NCBI GenBank assembly: GCA_964412845.1
Contig: CAYPQM010000082.1
Location: forward strand, 1 to 30,329
Source: JAWWPY01 sp964412845
GTDB lineage: Bacteria; Actinomycetota; Actinomycetes; Streptosporangiales; Streptosporangiaceae
Reading direction: 5' to 3'
Length of the DNA stretch: 30,329 nt
Made by a program: the position numbers and the translations under genes. Position 1 is the stretch's first letter; each line of letters starts with the position of its first letter. The notes beneath the pieces are model-generated. The model searched no databases, was not told where the DNA came from, and was given only the letters and a program-made list of their open reading frames with translations. Shown one piece after another: positions 6,752 through 14,830 of this stretch.

Positions 6752-8791
6752 CTATCCGGGGGACCGGGCACCAGCGGGGCTGAGAGTCACCTCGCAGGTC
6801 ATGGCGGTGCCGCCGTCGGCGCGGCGAGCGGTGAGCCGGACGCGATCCGCGGCGTCCAGTTCCCCGGCCAGATCGACCGCCTCGCCCGCGAACACCGGGG
6901 CACGGGCCTGGAAGGTCACTGCCGTCACGGCCCGCCCGGGCAGGTCGAGGCGGACCAGCTCAAGCAGCGAGAGCAGCAGCAGCGGGCCATGCACCACCAA
7001 TCCCGGATAACCCTCCACCGACGTGACGTAGGGGTGGTCGTAATGGATCCGGTGCGGGTTGCTGGTCGCGGCGGAGAACCGCTGCAGCGCCACCGGGTCG
7101 GCGCGGAAGGTCGCGCGCAGCGGGCCGGCGCGGCGGGTCAGCAGCGGCCCGGGAGGCACGACGCCGGCCGGCCTGGCGGGCCGGCCCGCTGCTGGCGGGC
7201 CCGCGGCGGCGCGATAGACGATGTCCTGCTCTTCGACGAGAACGACCTGCCCGTCCGGCCGCCGCAGCCGGGTCTCGACGGTGACGAAGCGCAGCGGCCC
7301 TGACCTTCCCTCCTTGTCCGTGCTGGCGGTGACGAGCACCCGCCGGGCCAGCTGCTCGCCGACCCGGACCGGGCCGGCGGCCCGCAGCCGGCCGCCCGCG
7401 AACATCCGCCGCGGCAGATGGGCCGGGGCCAGGATGGGGCCGTCGCCGGGATGCCCGTCGGCGGCCAGGACACCGCTGCGCGGGGCGGTCGCGCAGGCCG
7501 CGAGGTGCCAGTAGGCCGGCAGCGGCCCGCCCTGACCGGGCGCGTCAAGTCCGTCGTCGAACAGTGCGGCCAGCGCCGCGACGGGGAAGGACTCGACGGC
7601 CGCCAGCGTCTCCGGCGGGCCGCTGACGGCCATCTGCGCCAGGACGGCCCCGGTGTCACGGCCGTGACCGGGGACCGGGCCGAGCACCGGACTGAAGCTG
7701 CTGTGCTCGACGGGTGGCGGCAGTACCTCCACCCGGCGGTCGCCCGCCATGATGGCTGTCCACCGCCCGGCGAGCTGAGGATGGCTGACCACCTCCGCGG
7801 CCCCCTTCACCGAGGCATAGGCGATCTGGGCGCGCTCCAGCCGCCGCAGCAACTCGCTGGTCGCCAGCCGCGCCACGGCCGGGCGCAGGCTCCGTTCCAC
7901 CTCGTCGCGACGGCGGGCCCGCTGCTGGTTCCCGGAGTACCGGCGGTCGGTGGCCAGGCCCGGCAGGTCAAGGACGTCCCGGCACAGCCGGATCCACTCG
8001 GCTTCGTTCTGCACGGCCAGCAGCACCTCCTCGCCGCTGGCCGTCAGGTAGCCCCCGTAGGGCACGATGGTCGCGTGCCGCGCGCCGCTGCGCGGCGGCG
8101 GCGTGCCGGTGAGCTTGGTCAGTTGCAGCGGATGCGACATCCACTCGGCCAGCGCACCGAACAGCGACACCTTGACGGCGCCGCCGCGACCGGTCCGCGT
8201 CCGCTGCAGCAGGGCGGTGAGGATGCCGCTGTAGGCGTACATGCCGCCCGCGATGTCGGCGATGCTGATGCCCGCCTTGGCCGGCGCCTCCGGGGACCCG
8301 GTGACGGCCAGGACGCCTGCCTCGGCCTGCACCAGCAGGTCGTAGGCCTTGCGGCCGGCGTAGGGTCCAGCGTCGCCGTAGCCGCTGAGCTGGCAGGCGA
8401 TCAGCCGCGGGTGCCGGGCCGTGAGCTGGCCCGCTTCGAGGCCGAGCCTGCGGATGGCGGCCGGCGCGAGGTTGCAGATGAAGACGTCGGCGCGGTCGAT
8501 GAGCGCGTCAAGCACCTGCCGCCCGTCGCCGGACTTGAGGTCAAGCACGACGGATTCCTTGGAGCGGTTGAGCCAGACGAACCAGCTGGACATGCCGTCG
8601 CCGGCCGCGCTGTCGTAGTCGCGGGCGAAGTCGCCACGGCCGGGACGTTCGATCTTGATGACCCGGGCGCCGAGGTCGGCGAGCTGTCGGCTGGCAAAGG
8701 GGGCGGCCACAGCCTGCTCCAGCGCCACCACCAGCAGCCCGTCCAGCGGGCGGCGGCCGGTGTCAGCGGGGCCATCGTTGGGCGCGGTCAC
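6752..8791 (-). CDS. fusion: family III CoA-transferase + itaconyl/mesaconyl-CoA hydratase-like domain
   Basis: A 679-residue two-domain protein. Residues 15-400 are a CaiB/BaiF family III CoA-transferase: the N-terminal GLLVVALEQAVAAPFASRQLADLGA pattern is shared across the family, and the catalytic aspartate is D151 in KAYDLLVQ, where it forms the acyl anhydride. Residues 405-679 are a MaoC/HTD2-type hydratase of the group that includes itaconyl-CoA and mesaconyl-C4-CoA hydratases, with NPHRIHYDHPYV and EGYPGLVVHGPLL at about 578-605. One polypeptide could thus load CoA onto a dicarboxylate and hydrate its double bond. GTG start, with an AGGGAGC site close upstream. It lies 42 bases after an MmgE/PrpD gene in the same operon. 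In pseudomonads the separate ict and ich genes do this for itaconate; that substrate is inferred here. No citramalyl-CoA lyase is in the window. Confidence 0.85.
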   Translation of the reverse strand: MTAPNDGPADTGRRPLDGLLVVALEQAVAAPFASRQLADLGARVIKIERPGRGDFARDYDSAAGDGMSSWFVWLNRSKESVVLDLKSGDGRQVLDALIDRADVFICNLAPAAIRRLGLEAGQLTARHPRLIACQLSGYGDAGPYAGRKAYDLLVQAEAGVLAVTGSPEAPAKAGISIADIAGGMYAYSGILTALLQRTRTGRGGAVKVSLFGALAEWMSHPLQLTKLTGTPPPRSGARHATIVPYGGYLTASGEEVLLAVQNEAEWIRLCRDVLDLPGLATDRRYSGNQQRARRRDEVERSLRPAVARLATSELLRRLERAQIAYASVKGAAEVVSHPQLAGRWTAIMAGDRRVEVLPPPVEHSSFSPVLGPVPGHGRDTGAVLAQMAVSGPPETLAAVESFPVAALAALFDDGLDAPGQGGPLPAYWHLAACATAPRSGVLAADGHPGDGPILAPAHLPRRMFAGGRLRAAGPVRVGEQLARRVLVTASTDKEGRSGPLRFVTVETRLRRPDGQVVLVEEQDIVYRAAAGPPAAGRPARPAGVVPPGPLLTRRAGPLRATFRADPVALQRFSAATSNPHRIHYDHPYVTSVEGYPGLVVHGPLLLLSLLELVRLDLPGRAVTAVTFQARAPVFAGEAVDLAGELDAADRVRLTARRADGGTAMTCEVTLSPAGARSPG

Positions 8792-8833
8792 TGCTGCTCC
8801 CTCTGGTGGGGGACGGGGATGCTGAGGACAGGG

Positions 8834-10204
8834 TCAGCCGGTCACCGCGCCGGCCAGCCCGGCCAGGTCCAGCACGCTGGCCCCGGCGGTGGCGTCCAGA
8901 GCGGCCAGCAGCCGGTCCGCGGCCGGCTGGCCGAGCAGCTCGGCTGACTTCCCGGCGATCTCCGCGCGCCCCGCGGGCCATCCTGGGCTGCCACGGAACG
9001 CGGCGGTGCGCAGTTTCTCGGCCTTGCCGTCGGCGAAGCTCAGCACCACCTCGGCCCCCCACTGGGCTGGGTAGGCGGCGTCCAGCGCGGCGCTGGTGTG
9101 TATCTCGGTGCGGTCCATCCAGTGCTGAAGCTCGGGCGCCACCAGGCGGGCGTCCTGGAAGTCCGCCAGCGACGACCTGCCGCGGGCGAGCGCCAGGGCC
9201 GCGCCGAACGGCATGGAGAACTGGGCGTCGACCATGCTGGTTACGGCCTTCTTGCGCGCGAGGGGCTGGCCGACCAGGCCTATCCCGCCGCTGAGCACCC
9301 CGCAGTCGATCCGTTCCAGCCCGGCGACCCGCCCGCCACCGGCCCGGTACGCGGCCAGCAGGTCCATGACACCGTGCATGTACCGGCAGCAGGGGTGGAA
9401 CTTCACGCTGGTCTCATGGACCGCAGTCAGCCCGCCGGCATGCTGGATGACGGCCTCGGCATGGCCGCGCGGCCGGCCGCCGCCGTAGATGTGCATCAGC
9501 CCGTTGCGGTCCTCGAAGGCGTCCAGCGGCCCGGTGAACCCGCCTGCCGCCAGGTCCGCAGCGAGGATGCCGCCCGCTGCCGCTGAGCCGGAATGCAGCC
9601 GCTTGGTCCAGGCCCCGTCGGTCAGGTAGGCCATGCTGCCCGCGGACAGGCTCAGGGCGATGCCGAAAGCCCGCCGGATCGTCTCGGCGTCCATGGCCGC
9701 GAGGCGCCCGGCGGCGGCCGCGGCGCCGAAGACGCCGCAGATGGCGGTCGGATGCACCCCCTGCCCGTAGAGCTCAGCCGGGCCGAGCAGCTCGCCGAGG
9801 CTGGCCATGACCTGGTAGCCGACGACGGCGCTGTCCAGCACGGCCGCCATGGCGGGCGGCCGGCCGGCGGCCGCCGCGAGCAGTGCCGTCCAGATCACGG
9901 TGCCAGGATGCGAGCTGGATGGCTCGTGGGTGTCGTCGAGCTCGAGGCTGTGCGCGCTTATCCCGTTGAGCAGGGCGGCGTCCCGTACCGCCGCGCACTG
10001 GCCGGTGCCCAGCACGATGGCCGGGCCGGCGGACGCGGGCAGCAGCGCGTTTCTCGCCAGCCGGGCCGAGTCGGCGGCCGCGCCCGCTGCCGCCACCGCC
10101 AGATAGTCGGCCAGCAGCAGCCTGGCCCGTGCGACCTCAGCCGGGCCGGGCTGGCCCGTTGCCGCCAGGCTGGCCAGCGCGGACGTCACCAGCGACTCCG
10201 TCAC
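8834..10204 (-). CDS. MmgE/PrpD-family dehydratase/decarboxylase
   Basis: A 456-residue member of the family that holds 2-methylcitrate dehydratase (PrpD), cis-aconitate decarboxylase (IRG1/CAD) and iminodisuccinate epimerase. Typical segments are HSLELDDTHE with D90 and D91 followed by H99-P-G, GVHPTAICGVFGAAAAAGRL near 149-168, KRLHSG at 201-206, and KFHPCCRYMHG at 268-278. The length fits the all-helical domain plus lid. GTG start with GGAGG about ten bases upstream. It is the first gene of the leftward operon, divergent from the GntR regulator. Beside a CoA-transferase/hydratase fusion, a dicarboxylate or tricarboxylate substrate is likely. Whether it dehydrates, decarboxylates or epimerises cannot be decided from sequence. 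Confidence 0.85.
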   Translation of the reverse strand: MTESLVTSALASLAATGQPGPAEVARARLLLADYLAVAAAGAAADSARLARNALLPASAGPAIVLGTGQCAAVRDAALLNGISAHSLELDDTHEPSSSHPGTVIWTALLAAAAGRPPAMAAVLDSAVVGYQVMASLGELLGPAELYGQGVHPTAICGVFGAAAAAGRLAAMDAETIRRAFGIALSLSAGSMAYLTDGAWTKRLHSGSAAAGGILAADLAAGGFTGPLDAFEDRNGLMHIYGGGRPRGHAEAVIQHAGGLTAVHETSVKFHPCCRYMHGVMDLLAAYRAGGGRVAGLERIDCGVLSGGIGLVGQPLARKKAVTSMVDAQFSMPFGAALALARGRSSLADFQDARLVAPELQHWMDRTEIHTSAALDAAYPAQWGAEVVLSFADGKAEKLRTAAFRGSPGWPAGRAEIAGKSAELLGQPAADRLLAALDATAGASVLDLAGLAGAVTG

Positions 10205-10465
10205 CGCGGCCGCACCTCCATCCCTGGCCCGTGCCGGGCGCGCCGATTAGACCGGCCAAATCGGCCTGCCGCTCCAGTAAGCCCGCAGGGGCCAATCCTG
10301 TCAAGATGTCGCAGGTATCTGGCGTGATCGCGGCTGTCAGGCGTTTGGCCATATCGGCTGCCGTCTTGACGGGAGACCGCAGCAGTCGCAATATGGCCGT
10401 CTAAAGTGTGCACGTCACAATGCATGCGCAAGGGAGCATCCCACTACGGACCAGGAGCCGCCCCG
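10205..10465. promoter_or_regulatory. divergent control region between MmgE/PrpD and GntR genes
   Basis: These 261 bases should hold both promoters and the GntR operators. Visible elements are GTCTAAAG at 10399-10406, one mismatch from the GntR consensus GTNTANAC; an inverted pair GGCCATAT (10347-10354) and ATATGGCC (10391-10398); and a TGTG-CACGT-CACA dyad near 10408-10419. An in-frame GTG at 10406 extends the regulator ORF through the right part, but that part does not look coding. AGGAG at 10453-10457 supports the start at 10466. Confidence 0.45.
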
Positions 10466-11284
10466 GTGCAGGCCAGACCCGCTCGCGCCGCGTTGCGAGC
10501 CGTTCCGGAGGGGCCGGGCGAGGTCAGCGCGTACCGTCAGGTGGCGTCCGACCTGCGCCAGGCGATCGCCGCTGGGCGGTATCCGGCCGGGCGGCGGCTG
10601 CCCACCGAGGCTGAGATCGTCACCGCCACCGGGCTGAGCCGGCAGACGGTGCGCCGGGCCTTCCAGGAACTCGTCACCGAAGGCATCATTTACCGGGTGC
10701 GCGGCCGCGGCACGTTCGCCGTGCCTGGCGACGGGAAGTACCTGCGGTCTTTCGGCAGCGTCGATGACCTGATGGCACTGTCGCTGGATACCGAGATGCA
10801 GGTGGTCGAGCCGCTGCACGTGCTGGCCAGCCTGGAAGTCGCCGACCAGCTGCGCGTCGCCGACGACACCGTCATGACCATGTCCTTCCTGCGGCTGCAC
10901 GAGAACGTGCCGTTCTGCTACACCCGTGTCCATCTGCCGATGCAGGTCGGCCGCAGGCTCCGCGAGCTTCCTGAGCTGGCCGCCCTCGCCGAGCCCGGCG
11001 CCCGTACCCGGCTCACCGTGATCAGCCTCGTCGACCAGGTCAGCGATCATCCGATCCACGGCGCGCTGCAGAACGCCACGGCGGTGGCCGCGACCGCCGA
11101 CATCGCCAGGCGGCTGGGCTGCGGCGCCGGCCGGCCGGTGCTGCGCATCGACCGGCTGTACCGTGACCGTGAGCTGCGCCCGCTGGAACTCGCGGTCAAC
11201 CACTTCAACCCCGACCGGTACTCCTATCAGCTACAGCTCCGGGGGCGGGTCGATCACCCCGGCCCGGCCCGGGGCACGCCGTGA
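10466..11284 (+). CDS. GntR/HutC-family transcriptional regulator (UTRA domain)
   Basis: A 272-residue regulator. Residues about 22-88 form a GntR winged helix-turn-helix (AYRQVASDLRQAI, LPTEAEIVTATGLSRQTVRRA, then wing residues GRGTF). Residues about 110-260 form a UTRA ligand-binding domain of the HutC subfamily. It probably represses both this operon and the divergent MmgE/PrpD operon until a pathway metabolite binds. The GTG at 10466, with AGGAG eight bases upstream, is preferred over an in-frame GTG 60 bases earlier. Its TGA overlaps the GTG of the TPP-enzyme gene by four bases, so regulator and enzymes are translationally coupled. HutC-type regulators often sense acidic or amino-containing ligands; the ligand here is unknown. 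Confidence 0.88.
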   Translation: MQARPARAALRAVPEGPGEVSAYRQVASDLRQAIAAGRYPAGRRLPTEAEIVTATGLSRQTVRRAFQELVTEGIIYRVRGRGTFAVPGDGKYLRSFGSVDDLMALSLDTEMQVVEPLHVLASLEVADQLRVADDTVMTMSFLRLHENVPFCYTRVHLPMQVGRRLRELPELAALAEPGARTRLTVISLVDQVSDHPIHGALQNATAVAATADIARRLGCGAGRPVLRIDRLYRDRELRPLELAVNHFNPDRYSYQLQLRGRVDHPGPARGTP

Positions 11285-12972
11285 CCGGCGTGCTGACACC
11301 ATCCCAGCGCACCGCGGCCGCCATCGTCGGCGCGCTGTCCGCAGCCGGCACCCGGCTGCTTTTCGGGATTCCCGGCGGCGGGCCGAACCTGGATGTGGTC
11401 GGCGCCGCCGCGGCGAGCGGCCTGAGGTTCGTCCTGGCCCACGGCGAGGCCGCCGCCACGATCATGGCAGCGACCTGTGCCGACCTCACCGGGGTACCAG
11501 GCGCCGTCGTCGTCACCCGCGGGCCTGGGCTGGCCAGTGCGGTCAACGGCATCGCGCACGCCGCGCTCGACCGGCTGCCGCTGCTGGTCATCGCGGACAC
11601 TGTGCCAGAGCAGGACCGGGACCGGATCAGCCACCAGCGGCTGGACCAGGCGGCGCTCGGCGGGTCGGTGGCCAAGGCGGCCATCACGGCCGGGGCGGGC
11701 CACGCCGACCAGGCCGCCCGCCGCGCCGTCGCGCTGGCGGTCGCGCGCCCGCAGGGACCGGTCGTCGTCAACGTCGATGTCGGCGCGCACGGTGCCGATC
11801 CCCGGGATGCTGCCCTTCCCGAAGACGGGGGGCCGGGCCAGGACGGGGATCGTGTCCGGGACGATGACCTGGGCCGCCCGCTCCGCTGCGATGACCTCGC
11901 GCCGCTCACCGCGGCGCTCATGGCGGCCCGGCGGCCCGCCGTGCTACTCGGCCCCGGGGCGCTGCCGCACACCGGCGCCGTGCGGGCGGCCCTGGTCGGC
12001 AGCGGCATCCCGGTCCTGCATAGCTACCGGGCGCGGGGCATCGTGCCCGACTCAGCCGCTGAGGCGGCGGGCCTGTTCACCGGCGGGACCATGGAGTCGC
12101 CACTGCTCGCCGCGGCCGACCTCATCGTCGGGCTTGGCGTCGACCCGGTGGAGCTGATCCCGGCGGCCTGGGCCTACCTGGCTCCCGCCGTGCTGGTCAG
12201 CGACGTCCCCGCCGGGTCCGCCGGATATTTCACCGGCGGCGTCGAACTGGTCGCCCCGCTGCCCGCCGCCATCGCCGCGGACGGCGCGCACCGGCCCGGG
12301 CACGGCTGGCCCGCGGCGGGGGGCGGGACGGCGAAGGCGGCCGCGGCCGGCCGGCTGCGGCGGACGGCCGCGGCCGGGCCGGGACGGCTCGCACCGCAGG
12401 ATGTGGTGGCCACGGTGCGGGCACATACCCCGGCGGCGACGATCGCCACCGTGGATGCCGGTGCGCACATGCTGGTGGCCATGCCACTGTGGCCGGTGGA
12501 CGAGCCGCACCGGCTGCTCATTTCCAGCGGGCTGGCCACGATGGGCTTCGCGCTGCCCGCCGCCATCGCCGCGGCGCTCTGCACGCCGGATGCGCCGGTC
12601 ATCGCCTTTACCGGGGACGGCGGCCTCGGCATGGCGCTGATGGAGATCGAGACCGCGGTCCGGTACCAGTTGCGGGTCATCGTGGTCGTGTTCAACGATG
12701 CCACCCTGAGCCTCATCAAGATCAAGCAGCACCCGGCAGGCCAGGGCGGCGCCGAGGCGGTCGGTTACGGCCCGGTGTCATTCGCGGCCGCCGCCACCGC
12801 GATGGGCGCGGCGGCAGCGTCGGTCGCCGACGTCGCGGCGCTGGCCGCGGCACTCGCCCAGGCACTGAGCCGGGACGGGCCCACGCTCATCGACGCATGT
12901 GTCGATCCGGTCAGCTACCCCGCTGTCATGGACCTGACCCGCGGCGCGGCCGGCCGCCGCACACCGGAATGA
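11281..12972 (+). CDS. thiamine pyrophosphate-dependent enzyme, acetolactate synthase/benzoylformate decarboxylase-like
   Basis: A 563-residue TPP enzyme with the three-domain layout of the acetolactate synthase superfamily: an N-terminal pyrimidine-binding domain with catalytic E56 (HGEAAAT), a central domain, and a C-terminal diphosphate-binding domain. The TPP/Mg motif runs from G445-D446-G447 to N472-D473. Such proteins decarboxylate 2-oxo acids or condense the resulting aldehyde units. The central region is less typical, with Gly/Asp-rich stretches near 185-200. It starts at a GTG that overlaps the regulator stop (GTGA). Placed before an acyl-CoA dehydrogenase and a flavin hydroxylase, it probably acts on a 2-oxo-acid intermediate of the same catabolic route. 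It is not an obvious housekeeping IlvB. Confidence 0.82.
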   Translation: MTGVLTPSQRTAAAIVGALSAAGTRLLFGIPGGGPNLDVVGAAAASGLRFVLAHGEAAATIMAATCADLTGVPGAVVVTRGPGLASAVNGIAHAALDRLPLLVIADTVPEQDRDRISHQRLDQAALGGSVAKAAITAGAGHADQAARRAVALAVARPQGPVVVNVDVGAHGADPRDAALPEDGGPGQDGDRVRDDDLGRPLRCDDLAPLTAALMAARRPAVLLGPGALPHTGAVRAALVGSGIPVLHSYRARGIVPDSAAEAAGLFTGGTMESPLLAAADLIVGLGVDPVELIPAAWAYLAPAVLVSDVPAGSAGYFTGGVELVAPLPAAIAADGAHRPGHGWPAAGGGTAKAAAAGRLRRTAAAGPGRLAPQDVVATVRAHTPAATIATVDAGAHMLVAMPLWPVDEPHRLLISSGLATMGFALPAAIAAALCTPDAPVIAFTGDGGLGMALMEIETAVRYQLRVIVVVFNDATLSLIKIKQHPAGQGGAEAVGYGPVSFAAAATAMGAAAASVADVAALAAALAQALSRDGPTLIDACVDPVSYPAVMDLTRGAAGRRTPE

Positions 12973-13025
12973 ACCGCCCGCCCGGAACCCGCCGGGCCAG
13001 CTCCTGAGGGATACGAGACGACACC

Positions 13026-14192
13026 ATGGCAGCACCTGAGATCGCAGACCTTGATCCCGACGAGCGCGACATCGTCGCGGTCGTGCGCGACTGGGTTGAC
13101 GGCAGCGTGCGTCCCGTCGCCCGCGATCTCGAACATGCCAACACGTACCCCGGTGAGCTGATCGAGGAGATGAAACGGCTCGGCGTCTACGGGCTGGCCA
13201 TCCCCCAGGCCTACGGCGGGTCCGGTGTGTCCACGGCCTGTTTCGCGCTGGTCACCGAGGAACTGGCCCGGGGCTGGATGAGCCTGGCCGGCGCGATGGG
13301 CGGGCACAGCGTCGTCGCCCGGCTCATCACCACGTTCGGCACCGGCGCGCAGAAGGACCACTGGCTGCCGCGGCTGGCCACCGGCCAGGCGCGCGCGACG
13401 ATGGCGCTCACCGAGCCCGGCGGCGGCTCGGACCTGCAGGCTATCCGGACCAGGGCGACGGCGACCGCGGCGGGCTACCGGCTCGATGGGGTGAAGACCT
13501 GGATTTCCAACGCGCGGGCGGCGGACGTTACCGCCGTCCTGGCCAAGACCGACCCGGACGCGGTCCCGGCCAGCCACGGCATCAGCATCCTGCTCACCGA
13601 GAAGGGGCCCGGCTGCACGGTCTCCCGCGACCTGCCCAAGCTCGGCTACAAGGGCGTGGAAACCTGCGAGATCGTTTTTGACGGCTACGAATGCGGGCGC
13701 GACGCCCTGCTCGGCACCGAGGAAGGCCAGGGCTTCCGCCAGATGATGGGCGGGCTTGAGCTCGGCCGCATCCAGGTCGCCGCCCGGGCCGTCGGCGTGG
13801 CCCGCGCCGCCCTCGAGGACTCGCTGCGGTACGCCCAGCAGCGGGAGGCGTTCGGGCAGCCGATCTGGCGGCACCAGGCGGTCGGCCACCGCCTCGCCGA
13901 CATGGCCACCCGGGTGGACGCGGCCCGGCTGCTGACGGTCCGGGCGGCCGCCGCGCTGGACGGCGGCGGCCGCAGCGACCTGGCGGCGGGCATGGCCAAA
14001 TTGTTCGCGTCGGAGGCATGCCTGCAGGTCACCGCCGATGCCATCAAGGTGCACGGCGGCTACGGATTCTCCGCCGAGTTCGACGTCGAGCGGTACTACC
14101 GCGATGCCCCGCTGATGGTGGTCGGCGAGGGCACCAACGACATCCAGCGCAACGTCATCATCCGGCAACTGGTCGACCGGTACCCCGCCTGA
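13026..14192 (+). CDS. acyl-CoA dehydrogenase
   Basis: A 388-residue FAD flavoprotein of the short/medium-chain acyl-CoA dehydrogenase fold, oxidising an acyl-CoA to the 2-enoyl-CoA. The substrate/FAD signature TMALTEPGGGSDLQAI lies at about 125-140. The adenine-binding QREAFGQPIWRHQAV segment is present, as is the C-terminal GGYGFSAEFDVERYYRD. The catalytic base is E368 in GEGTNDIQRN, the position used by butyryl-, glutaryl- and isobutyryl-type enzymes. Third gene of the GntR operon, 53 bases after the TPP enzyme, with only a weak ribosome site. Electrons would go to ETF, which is not encoded here. Chain length and branching cannot be told. Confidence 0.92.
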   Translation: MAAPEIADLDPDERDIVAVVRDWVDGSVRPVARDLEHANTYPGELIEEMKRLGVYGLAIPQAYGGSGVSTACFALVTEELARGWMSLAGAMGGHSVVARLITTFGTGAQKDHWLPRLATGQARATMALTEPGGGSDLQAIRTRATATAAGYRLDGVKTWISNARAADVTAVLAKTDPDAVPASHGISILLTEKGPGCTVSRDLPKLGYKGVETCEIVFDGYECGRDALLGTEEGQGFRQMMGGLELGRIQVAARAVGVARAALEDSLRYAQQREAFGQPIWRHQAVGHRLADMATRVDAARLLTVRAAAALDGGGRSDLAAGMAKLFASEACLQVTADAIKVHGGYGFSAEFDVERYYRDAPLMVVGEGTNDIQRNVIIRQLVDRYPA

Positions 14193-14236
14193 CCAGCCAA
14201 CCGCCCCCAGCGGGCAGCACCACGAAGGAGTGTGCA

Positions 14237-14758
14237 GTGGCCATCACGGTAGCGAAATTCAAGGACGTCTCCCAGGGCACCCAACCGGGACAGTTCACCA
14301 TCGGCGAGCGGGAAGGGGTGGCCAGCCTGAGCGACCTCGACCCGGTCTACCGGCAGTTGCTCGACGACCCGGTCACCGCCGTCGTCGCGGTCACCGGGGC
14401 GGACGGCCAGCCGAACCTCACCCCGGTGTGGTTCGACTACGACGGCAACACCGTCCTGCTCAACCTGGCTACCCACCGCAAGAAGGTGAACTGGCTCCGC
14501 AAGACGCCGCACGCCACGTTCCTGCTGGTGAACCCGGCGAACGCCTATCACTGGATCAGCCTGAAGACCACCGTGTCCCGGGAGATCTCCGAGGACGACC
14601 CGGACGAGGGCCAGCGCGTCACCGACCAGCTGGACCGGATCTGGGTGAAGTACACCCGCAGCGACCCGCCGTACGGCCTGCGCGACCCGTCGTTCGACGA
14701 GCGGCGGGTGCTGTTCGAGCTCGATGTCGTGAAGGTCGCGACGTTCGGCCGTCCGTAG
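14237..14758 (+). CDS. pyridoxamine-phosphate-oxidase-fold FMN/F420-dependent protein
   Basis: A 173-residue split-barrel protein of the PPOX class. Many actinobacterial members use F420H2 or FMN to reduce small substrates. Typical parts are VVAVTGADGQPNLTPVWFDYDG (here split by about 55-76), the KKVNWLRKTPHATFLL segment after the THR string, and a C-terminal VLFELDVVKVATFG strand. The longer open frame begins inside the preceding gene; the GTG at 14237 is chosen because AAGGAG lies six bases upstream at 14225-14230. It sits 44 bases after the acyl-CoA dehydrogenase gene. Its substrate is unknown; partnership with the following monooxygenase, for example as a reductase of an aromatic intermediate, is inference. 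Confidence 0.8.
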   Translation: MAITVAKFKDVSQGTQPGQFTIGEREGVASLSDLDPVYRQLLDDPVTAVVAVTGADGQPNLTPVWFDYDGNTVLLNLATHRKKVNWLRKTPHATFLLVNPANAYHWISLKTTVSREISEDDPDEGQRVTDQLDRIWVKYTRSDPPYGLRDPSFDERRVLFELDVVKVATFGRP

Positions 14759-14830
14759 CGGCTGCCGCCCGCGGCAGGACCGGCCCCGCGGCAGGGACTC
14801 CCCCGCGGTAACTGGAGAGGAGCACAGCCG

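Noticed and set aside
7418..8947. 509-codon open frame antisense to the CoA-transferase fusion
   Set aside because: Mirror frame of a gene with catalytic motifs on the other strand; composition is noise-like.
10406..10465. Earlier GTG start for the GntR regulator
   Set aside because: No ribosome site precedes it, the added residues are not GntR-like, and it overlaps probable operator sequence.
14768..14808. Three near-copies of CCCGCGG before the flavoprotein gene
   Set aside because: Very short GC-rich repeats in a 72-base spacer; not distinguishable from composition bias.
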